Assembly: GCA_003427395.1 (NCBI GenBank)
Contig: BFEA01000006.1
Span: 7,959,781 to 7,984,477 of the forward strand
DNA length: 24,697 bases
Origin: Chara braunii
Lineage: Eukaryota > Streptophyta > Charophyceae > Charales > Characeae
Direction: 5' to 3'
The translations under genes were made by a program, and so were the position numbers. This document shows positions 9,553 through 18,720 of the stretch, piece after piece. Numbering within the stretch: the stretch's first letter is position 1; each line of letters starts with the position of its first letter. The notes beneath the pieces are model-generated. The model had not been told where the DNA came from. It worked only from the letters and a program-made list of their open reading frames with translations, and did not search any database.

Positions 9553-10110
9553 TTGAAAACGTGGACCGAGGAGTTCAACGTGCATGCGGGCCATGGCTGA
9601 TCGGCCCGCTAGGCGAAGAAAAAACTTGAGTGGCGAGGGTTGCCACGGATGCACTATTTGCCGGCCAAGGTTTGCCGTGAGAGGTTTGAGAGTGAGCATG
9701 GCTTGTGGGACCCTGTAGGTGGTGGGTCGTACCTAGGCGCAGTAAATTCAGTGTACCGAGGCAAGGACCGCAAACTGTCGCGGCCACTCGCGGGAAAAGC
9801 CCCCCCCACTTCAGCCCTCTAAGTCCGCTTTTGAATATTTGCTACTACCACCAAGGCTCAGCGCCAGGGCCTGCGGTACCTAAGACCATGCTACGGGCTT
9901 GCAGCCCGCTCCGGACTGTCGCCGCTGTCAGGGTGAGCCGCCCGTTGGGAACCCGAAAGAGGAAGGCGGCCCTGCTTGGGCAAGGCGCCTGGAGGCACCG
10001 CGAAGGCTGCTGTGCTGCTGCTGGGTGCGGGCCGCTCGTCGGACTTGGGTATAGCAGCGAAAGACTGATCCGACTGCCCTATAGCTGGCTCTCCGCGGAG
10101 TCTTTCCCAG
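9553..10110 (+). pseudogene. 25S rRNA-derived segment, plus orientation, diverged
   Basis: Three blocks follow the order of the large-subunit rRNA as I remember it from plants and yeast. First, TTGAAAACGTGGACC...GGAGTTCAACG (9553-9590) resembles the TTGAAACACGGACCAAGGAGT region. About 110 bases on, 9683-9713 (GTGAGCATG and GGGACCC kept) agrees at about 25 of 31 positions, with spacing like 25S. Then 10042-10070 has GACTTGGGTATAG, two changes, GCGAAAGACT and ATC, followed by TAGCTGG and TTTCCCAG to 10110. About 200 extra bases separate blocks two and three and include a reversed 25S piece. Divergence rules out a working rRNA gene. The second copy lies at about 22692-23253. Confidence 0.7.
9804..9855 (-). 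pseudogene. 25S rRNA-derived fragment, minus orientation
   Basis: Positions 9831-9855 are, reversed, an uninterrupted 25-base match to a highly conserved part of eukaryotic 25S/28S rRNA (TGGTAGTAGCAAATATTCAA core, from memory). The preceding 20-odd bases also align; using the second copy (22945-22995) I count about 41 of 47 identities. A match of this length is not expected by chance. In 25S this piece lies several hundred bases downstream of the flanking plus-strand blocks, so it is both moved and inverted. Confidence 0.85.
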
Positions 10111-10441
10111 TGTTGGCCGGAGAAGTAGAGAAGTTCGCTGCGCCAAGGTACCGGCGGACTGGCAGTGGAGGGCGGAGGGGATGATGCGAAGCGCTATCGG
10201 AAGATGCATGCGGGGAGGGACTGCGCCGGTAGTAAGGAGTGGCAAGGCACCGAGCAGCGACGGGCGCTAGGCGAACCAAACGAGCGCTGAGCCAAAGCAG
10301 CGGGACTGACCAGGCAAGAGCGCTAGGTAGCGCTAAGTCGGCGAAGCATTAAGCAGCAGTGGGCCGATCGCAAAGGCAGTGAGCCGAGCGACAAGTAGGC
10401 CGAGCGGCATATAGCGGAGCGGGGAGCATGAGTTTGTGGGG

Positions 10442-11345
10442 GATGAACCTGGGCGCCATACTGCGCCGGGTGCATATGGCAGCGGAGATGGTGAGGATCT
10501 AAGCCGGGCGCAGTCAGAAGTGAGTAGTGGGCTCGATTCCTGATGGAATCGAGCAAGGTAAGAACGAAGACCAGGGGTTTATAGTAGGGCGAGTTCGATC
10601 GCGGTGTCAGTTCGGACGATGGGTTGGTAAAATAGGCAGTAGAAGAGAAAAACGGTGCGGGATGGTGTAGCGATGGCGGAAACAACTATGGTGGAGGGAA
10701 AAAAGGCTATAGCACGCCCGTTCCTTCATAGAATCGGGCGGGGAAAGAGGCATTTTGGGGGTTTTGAACGTGGGCGACCTCAAATCCGAGGTCGTTTCTT
10801 GTGATAAGTTAGTAAGATAGAGGTCAGTAAGAAAGATTAGTGCGCGGACAGTGTTGAGGAAGGTGAAAAAGATGGAATGAACCTGGGCTGGGTTCTGCGC
10901 CAGGTGCATCTGGAAGGAGCGATGGGGGAAACGAGCCGGGTAGAGCCGGGAAAACTCGTAACTCGCTCGTTCCTTGATGAAAACGGGCGGGAAAAAGTAG
11001 TAAATAGGGGTTTTCTGGTAAGGCGAATCTAATGGAAACATTAAATTGGAGAAAGGATCAGCGTAGAGGGAGATTAGTGGAAGATATGGTGCGCGGAGGT
11101 ATGGAGGGAGGAGAATATGTCGAAGGGGAGAATCGTATAGCACGCCTGTTTCTTGACGGAAACAGGTGGGGGAAGATGCAAACTCGGGGTTTTTGGGCAG
11201 GGCGATTCTAATGGAGTAGTTAGTTTTGAGATTAGCTGCTTAGATCTAGAGTTAGTAGGAAGGGGTAGTGCGAGGAGATGGCGGGATGGCTGGCCAAGAG
11301 AGTGGGAGTCTCGCTCGACTTACCTTGAAAGCGAGAACGAGAAGA
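10442..11345 (+). repeat. LTR hairpin modules with related loops and covarying stems
   Basis: Five stem-loops at 10531-10554, 10715-10740, 10964-10989, 11143-11168 and 11309-11336 have different stems (GCTCGATTC, CGCCCGTTC, CGCTCGTT, CGCCTGTTTC, TCTCGCT) each matched by its partner arm, while four loops resemble CTTGATG. Four to five are followed within 20-35 bases by GGGGTTT and, in most, GGGCGA. A shared ATGAACCTGGGC ... GGTGCAT box occurs at about 10446 and 10878 with its own stem. CGACCTC/GAGGTCG (10775-10794) is another perfect hairpin. These look like diverged copies of a structural module, in RNA of unknown role. Confidence 0.7.
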
Positions 11346-11553
11346 GACTGACCAGGGGTTCGAAATCGCTGCGAGTCCGGTGATTAAGTCAGATCTTGCG
11401 ATGAAGTTGCGGGTTTGAAGGTGCAGGGTGCCGGAGCTGCGCGCAGAATAAGGAAAGAAAACGACCCTGAAAATTATGGATGTATCTGTCCACTTAGTAG
11501 CGGAAGATTCATCTATAATTTACACCTACCAAAAAGGGAAAAGGGAAGGGGGG

Positions 11554-12585
11554 GCGCTAACGTGTACTGCCTTGCTGCATGGCCTGAGCTTCCCCTCTGG
11601 GAGATCGGGGCCATTTTCACGTCTGCAGGGTGGTCGTCCCCTTCGGATGGCCGCAGTCTGTTGCGGGCGGCTGTCCTGGACCGCTGTTGCTTGTATATAG
11701 CTGAGCATCTTTGGGCACTGTTGCATGTGCAGCACCTCACGGTGCCCTCATCAAGCGGCCAATAGAGGGGCATATCTCCACGGCGGGGGAGTATTCAATT
11801 TGAGCGCAGTCTCTCTAAGCTACTGAATGACAGATTAGTCATCAAAGCTAACACTATAACGTCAGAAGTATTACGGAGACTTGAGGGGTGGCCACGCCCT
11901 GCAAACAGGCTGGGTACCACCAAGATCGGTAGACGAGGGGGGGGGGGGGGGGGGGTGAGAGGGATTATTGCTGCGAGTGGGGGAATCATCAAGGAGTCTA
12001 CAGTTGGTAGTTGACTTCAGGTTGACTTCGGACTGGCTAGCGGTTGCGCGTCTTGGCCGCCATTGCGGGGACCCTCAGGCGATACAAGATAACGAGGCCC
12101 TCTCCTGTAAGTTTGAGAGCACCCTTCTTGGATCTGAGAGTCTCAAACTCCCTTCTACTGCCTTTCTTACTCTAAGTCTAGTCTATCTGGTTACGAGAGG
12201 AAGGCGGCAGGCGGGATTGCTACCCGTAGAACCGTGTCAAGACTTTGTGGGGAGTCCACCCACCGATTGCGGGAGCTCTGCCGGAGCCTAGGTGAGGCTC
12301 TGGAGGCAGGGAATTGAAAGGTAACTGTTGCTTTTCTTCTATAAGCCTAGATTATAACCCCTATCGGTATTTCCTGTTGCATCGCTGACTGAGTATATGG
12401 AGTGCAGCCCTACGTTATTCTCGGTGTGACTTTTAGGATTGTAAGGCACACTAAGTAAATGAATGTCTGCACATGTTCAGTTTTAATTTTGTTGCTTGTA
12501 TGAAATCAGATTGTTAAAAGAAACGGCATCTGGGAAAGGCTGGATGGAGGACTGTTTTGCATGATGGCTGACTGGGTCGTTAAGG
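11554..12585 (+). other. No gene; G19 run, stem-loops, possible TATA box
   Basis: TATATAG at 11694-11700 is a weak promoter candidate. GGGCAC (11712-11717 area) pairs with GTGCCC near 11745. An uninterrupted run of 19 G lies at 11937-11955. AGTTTGAGA (12110-12118) pairs with TCTCAAACT (12141-12149). Short open frames here have no motif. Whether this belongs to the LTR or to the internal region is not settled. Confidence 0.55.
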
Positions 12586-13467
12586 CTGGGAAGTCCCCAT
12601 AAGTTTGGGGAGACCCAGTGCTTTGTTTATGTAGGCTTGTATTGAGCGTCGGACCCTTCTATAAGTTTAGGAGGTCTGATTGTTTAAGAGGCTGGGATGT
12701 CCCCATAAGTTTGGGGAGACTCAGTGCTATGGTTTTTGCATGGAGGGTCGGGCTGTTCTGTAAGTTCAGGTGGCCTGACTGCTCTGACGTGCGAAGGTTT
12801 GATTGTGTTTGACTTTTCAGGGGCTCAGGGCGCTTTATAAGTTTAGGTACCCTGAGTTGCCTTGTTTTCTTGGGTTTTCCTAAGTTTCTTTGTTTCTGAA
12901 CGAAGGGGCCGAGCCGTTCTGTAAGTTAAGGTGACTCAGTCTCTTCCTGTCTTTATTTCAAGAAAAGGAACCTGGCAAAGGGGCAAACTCTTTTGTAAGT
13001 TCAGGGGGGTTGACTCAATGCACATACATGATGGTTTAGAGAGAAATGAAATTGGTAGAGAGTTAGATCCTTTTGTAAGTTCAGGGGGTCTGGCTCAAAG
13101 CCTCGCACATGCTGGAACCTAAGGTTATAACTTGGCTATACTTTACTATTATTCTATTTAAGAACGAGCTAATCAGACCGTTTTATAAGTTTAGGTGGTC
13201 TGACTATAGCCTATCACAACTTGAAGAAAGTATAATTAAGAATAAAATTGATGGTTAGCAGGGGCAGAATGAATTTGAGTTAGTTCAGTCCTGTGCATCC
13301 TTAGAAGAAGGGAAGACAAGTATATATAACCCGGATATCTTAAACAGTTCGGGGTGACTAGAATGGCCTAGTCATATGCCCAAAGAAGAGAGAAGTAGTT
13401 GTGCCCTCTGTTTTGTGTATACTTCTCGGCTAAGTTAGGCACATTCCATAAGTTTGGATGGTCTGAC
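12586..13467 (+). repeat. Array A: ten hairpins with a constant TAAGTT loop
   Basis: Loop core TAAGTTYRGG recurs at ten sites: 12586-12618, 12649-12679, 12692-12724, 12747-12779, 12824-12856, 12911-12937, 12982-13014, 13060-13096, 13173-13203 and 13434-13467. Arms differ between units but stay paired: CTGGG/CCCAG, TCGGACC/GGTCTGA, GTCGGGCT/GGCCTGAC, CTCAGGG/CCCTGAG, GAGTTAGATCC/GGGTCTGGCTC (11 bp with three G-U), TCAGACC/GGTCTGA and GTTAGGC/GTCTGAC. Units 6 and 7 pair poorly. Many differences are G-C/G-U or full-pair exchanges that preserve the plus-strand RNA stem. Sequences between units are unrelated. Orientation is always the same. Role unknown. Confidence 0.8.
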
Positions 13468-13754
13468 CTTATGCCTTATGTAAGGTGGGTTTAAAAGGGT
13501 TAAGACATTGAGAGATCATGAATTATTGTTTGTTCAGGTATACCTTGGGATGGTGAGAGTACTTGACTTTGTGGTTTGGCGTGCATGTGACTGAGTGAGG
13601 GTACTACTTGGTCTGAGTTTTAGGTTGATAGGTAGTCGCCTTAGTCACTCGCCACGTGCTAGAGCTATATGAGTTAGTTTCAATTCCTGCATTTTCTGAG
13701 TTAAGTTTTTTTTTTTTTTTAGATCAATTCTCGCATTTTATGGGATCATTTTTT
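13468..13754 (+). other. No gene or clear repeat
   Basis: AT-rich spacer between arrays A and B with a T14-type run near 13707. I see no motif or reading frame of note. Confidence 0.5.
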
Positions 13755-14345
13755 GTACTTGGCTTTGTATAAATCTTAGCAAGCTACTTTCTCTACAGGA
13801 AGCGCCGCCCAAATTTCTACAAATCCAAGGAGTTAATCAATTTTTGACTTGTCAAAGTTCAACTTGTCTTTTCTTGATATCTGACTTAGTAAAAATTTGG
13901 AAAGTCTCCTTTTCTAAAGGTAGTGCTGCCCAAATTTTTGCTAATTCAGAGAGTTGAACAAAATTGGACTTTGAAAAGTCAAAGTTACTTCAAATTATGA
14001 ACTTAGCCTTATATAAATTTAGGAGTAGCACTTTTTTAGAGGGAGTGCTGCCGAAATTTCTGCAAGACTGAAGAGTTAGCTAAATCTTGTCTGAGTTGAA
14101 CCCAAGTTGTCTTTTGAGTTCATATTTGGCTTAGTATAAATATGGAAAGTCTCCTTTTCTAAAGAGAGTGCTGCCCAAATTTCTAATAATTCAGGGAGTT
14201 AGACAGAATTTGACTTTCCAGAGTTAAAAATTATTTATGCTTTCATATTTGGACTTATATAAATTATGGAAATACACTTTTCCTGCGGGAAGCGCTGCCA
14301 AAATTTTCTTAGTTTGAAAGAGATAGATTATATTTTGACAGGTAG
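13755..14345 (+). repeat. Array B: five ~122-bp tandem repeats with a closing stem
   Basis: The anchor GYGCYGCC occurs at 13802, 13923, 14045, 14168 and 14292, a period of 121-124 bases. Each unit has a CTT(A/T)GTATAAAT-like left part, a CTTTTCTAAAG-like middle, the anchor, then CAAATTT and a GGAGTTA-like tail. In unit 2, AAAAATTTGG (13891-13900) pairs perfectly with CCAAATTTTT (13930-13939). Units 3-5 keep most of this pairing, and unit 3 adds GTAGCACT/AGTGCTGC. No unit has a long open frame. The units differ by roughly a third, so the array is old, yet the period is nearly unchanged. Confidence 0.8.
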
Positions 14346-15098
14346 CGATTCTGGTAGTCCACTCTGAATAGGGGAGATTTTGCCATGAGTCTATCTTTCT
14401 TTGAGCATTTGCTTAGAGGTAAGCTTAGATATAGCTAGGTAGAGTGATTCTTGAGTGAGATCGTGATAGGGGGATTATTCTCCATTGACTTTTAGAGATC
14501 TAGCTTGGGGATTGGCCTGTCATGTATTACAAATCCTCTTGATCGTTTGATTCAAGACTTGGACTAGATTCAGCTTGATCCCTTGAGTGATAACAGGTCG
14601 GTTGTCGATTCGTCGGTTTACTATTCAACTCCAATTCACTCCTGTCACTCAACCTACAGGCTCTAGCATTGTGATTTGAACTGTTTTGTTGTGTTTTTAC
14701 CTGGACTTTATTGAATGGTTATCCAACAAAGGTACTGAGTATTTATTTGAGAGTTTCACGAGTGAGGCTTGTATGGCTAAGACAAGGGGTATGAGTGCAA
14801 GGAATGGTTGAAGTTGACCCTATGTAGCACATGAACTTTTTGGATGAATCTTTGATGTGATTGCAAGTGCGTTTGTGGTTCAGACTCTGGATGTCATTGC
14901 GTGCGATTACATACATTTATGGTTGAGAGGAGACCCACTGTGACTGTGAGATGTGATCATCCTATACAATCAACCCTCATATATTTATGAGTGTACTGAG
15001 TGTTTAAGAGACCAACTGTGATTGTGCATAAGGGTTATCTAGATTGTGTCTCGAGAAAGAAAGGAAATTTTTTTTTTATCCTTGCTTTTTAGAGTTGT
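14346..15098 (+). other. No gene or clear repeat
   Basis: AT-moderate sequence with many stops in all frames. No motif, hairpin series or similarity to a known family was seen. Confidence 0.5.
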
Positions 15099-15158
15099 AT
15101 GGTTGGACGTTATAGTCAGTGGCAACCGTCAAAGACAAACCCCTTGACTTTCGCCCAG

Positions 15159-15339
15159 GCCTGGAGTGAAGCTCACCTCCAGGCAGTAAGAAACGACTGC
15201 CACCATAGGTATGGACCTGTGTACCACCCACTCTGCACAGAGTGCAGAAGAGGGTGTGTGGTCTTCAACCGCGCTTGGCGGTTGTCAAGCGTCGAGAGAT
15301 TAACCTTCAAGGCGCGTGTCAGCCGACACTTGAGTGTCG
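15159..15339 (+). other. Cluster of five strong stem-loops
   Basis: In 180 bases: GCCTGGAG/CTCCAGGC (15159-15184), GGCAGT/ACTGCC (15182-15201, sharing two bases with the first), CTGCAC/GTGCAG with a 3-base loop (15233-15247, extendable by one pair), CAACCGC/GCGGTTG with a 5-base loop (15266-15284) and CGACAC/GTGTCG with a 4-base loop (15324-15339). Such density exceeds the surrounding DNA. It suggests a folded RNA domain; no known class was recognised. Confidence 0.6.
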
Positions 15340-15489
15340 AATGCGACCCTCGAGATTAACGAGGACCGCATGAGTATGGGTACTACATGGTACGTCATCA
15401 TTGCGACTGCTTGCGTACGTTTGCATTGCTAGTCGATATGAGTAGGCCCTGCATCCGCGCGATTTTATCCTAAGTCTCGCGCGTGACGC

Positions 15490-15513
15490 CTTTCCGATTT
15501 CCGCATCGGAAAG
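15490..15513. repeat. 9-bp perfect hairpin
   Basis: CTTTCCGAT, a 6-base loop, then ATCGGAAAG. It belongs to the GC-rich structured stretch that continues to about 16.1 kb. Confidence 0.65.
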
Positions 15514-16057
15514 TTATGGGATGACTACCGAGGGGCTAGGAGCGTTGTCACGTTGTTTGATGTGTGTGTGCGTGTGTTTTATTTTTGGGTTCGTAAAATG
15601 GTGTACGCGTGGTGTGTGGGGTACGTCCTAGTCGACCGACGACGAGCCACGTTTGGGATTTCAGCCCCCCAAGATGTCGGTTCGCGTGCGGGTCCGATAG
15701 GCGTATTACCGCGCGTACCCCCTATGCTACAGCGAACAAGAAACGCCCTCGACTGGTCCACCTCTGCGATTGCAACTGATTAGCTTTCGTACTGTGGACT
15801 GGTAACTCGACGGGGATACGCCCACCGAAGGGAGGTGACATCTCTCGTAAGAAGTAGGTAAGTTGTGCCTTACGTAGGCCCTATTCTGTCGTAGGGGCTC
15901 GCGAGAGGTATGGTTGGCGCACTCGGCCGGAGCGGCTTGTGGAATCTCAATGTATATTGCGACGAAGGATTTTATTCAACTCCTGCGTGACGCGGGCGGG
16001 AGGGTCCCGCTCTGCCCCATGCGGTGCCGGACCGATGCGCTTGACAAGTGGCGCTAT

Positions 16058-16094
16058 TGCCAGGGATAACGGTTGCCTACCGTTGTCCCTGGTG
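16058..16094 (+). other. Strongest hairpin in the window, 14-16 bp stem
   Basis: Positions 16060-16073 pair with 16079-16092 at all 14 positions (one G-U), across a 5-base TGCCT loop; two more wobble pairs extend it to 16058/16094. The stem starts CCAGGGATAACGG. The surrounding 15.6-16.1 kb is GC-rich with further short stems, for example GGCCCTA with TAGGGGC near 15880-15900. No T-run follows, so a terminator is not indicated. Confidence 0.7.
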
Positions 16095-16759
16095 GAACGA
16101 CATCCGGGTATCGGAAGTGAGAAAATAGGCAAATGAGAAGTTTTTGTTAGATTGTATGAGTGATTTTTTAATGTTATGATTATCGTTGGAGATGTTGCGA
16201 GACTAAGAAGTCCTTAAAGATCAAGCCTAGATTTGAGGCTGGATGATGACTTAGACGAGGCATGAAGTGAGGGTTGATTGTGTGACTTGGTTTTGATCGA
16301 GATGACTGGATTTTGATTAACGCGGTATGAGTGACTCGAGGGTGATAACTGTTTTGATTCTGTGTTCACCGGCTTTGACCAGCGTAATGGTATTTGGGAT
16401 TGGTAACCCTTCTGATTCAATAGTTGGCAGGCTTGGATGGTGCTTTCCGTACTTGACGCGGTTAAGGTTAAGTGTGACTATTGTGAGAGTTAGCCCTATG
16501 ATGTACCCTTTTTGACTACTATAAGGGTGGAGGGTAAGGATGAGTGAGATAGTATTCCTCTCTCAAGAGCTGGAAATATAGATCCTCTCCTAAGTGTCAG
16601 GTTGAAAGTAGTCACGGCACTTCGAGGAGAGGTGGGTTGGGGAAAGTTGAAAGATATTATGAGTATGGACTGAGATGTTTGAGTCTGGGTCCTAAGTGGT
16701 GGATCAATCTATATGATCATGGAAGGTAGTAGATCTGCATAATGTCCTCTCTACAAAAG

Positions 16760-16772
16760 TGGTATCTGACCC
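16760..16772 (+). other. Primer-binding-site-like sequence
   Basis: TGGTATCTGACCC matches 11 of 13 bases of the plant initiator-tRNA-Met primer-binding site and is preceded at 16753-16755 by ACA, which would pair with the TGT start of the LTR at 8702. If real, the 5' LTR is about 8 kb and the internal region about 5.1 kb with Gag some 2 kb in. A chance match cannot be excluded, since the second LTR's end is outside the window. Confidence 0.4.
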
Positions 16773-16905
16773 TAGAGGCAGCAAGAGTGACAGAAAAGAG
16801 GCTAACAATTAGGTCATCCCGTTTACTTTCGCTAGGACGATGGGATGTAGGTAATGTTAGACCCTCACTTGTACCTTCTCCGGTTTGGACCATCCACTTG
16901 AACCT

Positions 16906-17046
16906 ATATGGAATTTGAAATAAGGACTTGGGGCTATTTTTCTCATGGGCTATGTTAAATTTTTCTCATAGGCTTTCTTTTCATATATGCCATATGGAAT
17001 TTGAAATAAGGACTTGAACCTATATGGAATTTGAAATAAGGACTTG
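16906..17046 (+). repeat. Three copies of a 25-bp repeat
   Basis: A unit beginning ATATGGAATTTG and ending AAGGACTTG occurs at 16906-16930, 16992-17016 and 17022-17046 without differences. Copies one and three are also followed by GGGCTATT, and copies one and three preceded by TTGAACCT. This looks like recent slippage or local duplication. Confidence 0.9.
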
Positions 17047-18233
17047 GGGCTATTATAAGTCTGTTTTGTGTCTATCTATGTGAGGCTATATGCTTGATGT
17101 CGTTTTGTCTGATGAGTATTCCCTTTTTATATCCACATAGGTTATTTATTCGAAGTACAGGTTTCAACCTATCAATCTGCAGGGATTTATATGAGTATCT
17201 CAAGTCCAAATATCGATTTATGACTGACTGATGAGGTTATATGTTGGGTTGCTCTTCAAAGAGGGGTAGAGGCATTGCACAAAATCCACATCTGATGCGG
17301 ATTCAGGGGTGAATGGAGCGACCGCTTCCTTGGGATTTATATTGTCTCATGGAGTGGTCGATGTGCAAGACCTTCCATAAGGAAGGTTGCAATCCTATAT
17401 TATTGTTTCCATGAAAAATGGCTTTGAAAAAGTTATAGATTGTCTTGTAAGTAGTAGTGAGGCCCATGCCGGAACTATGTTCCTGGTCCATAGTGGGGTG
17501 TTGTTGTTGTATCTCTTGTGATAAAATGACTACACTACTACTGAAAAGCAGGAAATTGCTTGAGCCTTGTAAGACTTTGGTCAATGAGGGAAGCAGCTAC
17601 TACGTGCCGCAGGAAAGTAGGGGGTGAATCCCTAACTTTTTTTTTGTGACAAGTTGGTGCAACAACAAAGGACGGGATGGTACATCCCGGAGCGTTTATG
17701 GTGAGGTTGTTACTTTGTCGACAAAGGTCTGCAAGGAACGAGTGTTAGAATCGGAGGGAGTAGCATTCTAAAAATGGATTGCATTGCCCCTCGCCACATT
17801 ATACTTCTGTCAAAGCTGGGGAGTAAAGTGTGATACATTGGTTGTTGTTATGTCTAAGGATGTTGTTGGTTGGCAATTCCATCTTTAGTTATGGCCTATT
17901 CAATATATGGTATACTTGTTGATATAAGTTTATCCTTACGAGGTGGTTGTATATGTTTTTGGTAACAAATTAGTCTGAGTGCGATATATTTAATTTTTAT
18001 GAGTATTGTTGTTGTCAACTACTAAGATGATATATCATTTTTCCATGAGATATTATTATTATAAAATATTTCCGATATCTGTGACTGAACGATTATTATA
18101 AAATATTACCATAAGTTTCTCCAAGTGGGATGGTCGCAGACGCTGGAAGGGACAAATTTTAGTGAAAGGTGATTTAAGGTTAAAGCTTAGCAGTTGAGGT
18201 CGTAGAATGCGATTGTCAGCATGATAATGGAAG
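17047..18233 (+). other. No gene; isolated hairpin and short direct repeat
   Basis: CGGGATG/CATCCCG with a 3-base loop lies at 17673-17689. A 16-base AT-rich word (ATTATTATAAAATATT) occurs at 18055-18070 and 18092-18107. Otherwise there is no recognisable feature. Confidence 0.5.
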
Positions 18234-18629
18234 GTGTATGCTGGACGTTTGTCTGTGATGGGCAGAACCCAGACAAAGCTAAGGCAACTCAGGATGCCTT
18301 GCGTTAGGGAAGATCCCAATATGGCCTTGTCAGCTGAAACGGAAGGCGGACTCGATATGTCCTTGCCAAGACGGGTTAAAGAGGGGGAATATATTTCTTC
18401 TTGGTGGGGCGTACAAATGGATATGGGTATCTTCGACTGGATCGAGTCTGGTTTCGATGACAATCAGGATTGCGCGATTGTGAGGGTAACCCTATACGCT
18501 CCGTCATCATTCTGGGTCCTGCATGAGATTGAGTTGGCATTGGGGCATGAAAGTTTGCTAACGAGACCCTTGAGGGTAGCTGAAGCAGCTGCAACAAAAT
18601 GGGCAAAGAAAGAGTCCATGAAGGAGTGA
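18234..18629 (+). CDS. Unrecognised 131-codon frame upstream of Gag
   Basis: Open from an ATG at 18234 to TGA at 18627-18629. The product has an acidic, Trp-rich centre (about residues 60-85) and a basic, Ala/Lys-rich end; I recognise no domain. It lies 90 bases upstream of the Gag start. The spacer begins GTGAGT at 18626 and ends TTTGTCCAACAG at 18720, like a plant intron of 95 bases, but joining there gives the wrong phase and hits a stop, so a fused product is not supported as the sequence stands. It may be an N-terminal extension of Gag with a small indel, or an independent leader frame. Confidence 0.4.
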   Translation: MYAGRLSVMGRTQTKLRQLRMPCVREDPNMALSAETEGGLDMSLPRRVKEGEYISSWWGVQMDMGIFDWIESGFDDNQDCAIVRVTLYAPSSFWVLHEIELALGHESLLTRPLRVAEAAATKWAKKESMKE

Positions 18630-18720
18630 GTGTAGGTGTAAGCTTGTCGTGATAGACTATGTTTTAGATGCGTAGTTCTTCTCGGGTCTCGATCCTAATC
18701 AATTGTTATTTGTCCAACAG

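Larger units (their letters stand above)
8702..11553 (+). repeat. 5' long direct repeat (LTR), at least 2.85 kb
   Basis: Matches 21838-24697 end to end. Differences are roughly 5% in the first 235 bases (my count: about a dozen), fewer later, and none that I see from about 10395 to 10850 and from about 11311 to 11553. 11553 is only where the second copy leaves the window, so the true right end is unknown. If 16760-16772 is the primer-binding site, the repeat would end near ACA at 16753-16755, giving a TGT...ACA repeat of about 8 kb. Confidence 0.85.

Noticed and set aside
9705-11143. Open frames of 105-178 codons in the LTR on both strands
   Set aside because: They overlap rRNA-derived and hairpin sequence and lack motifs; being present in both LTRs follows from the duplication, and compositional bias explains their length.
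12196-12260. 18S-like word GGAAGGCGGCAGGCG
   Set aside because: The match does not extend into the highly conserved parts that should follow, so chance is the better explanation.
15650-15760. Further 25S-like words such as GTTTGGGATTTCAGCCCC and AGCGAACAAG
   Set aside because: An 18-base word with two mismatches, or a 10-11-base exact word, is expected a few to many times by chance between 13 kb and a full rRNA set on both strands; the same stretch could be matched equally to 18S.
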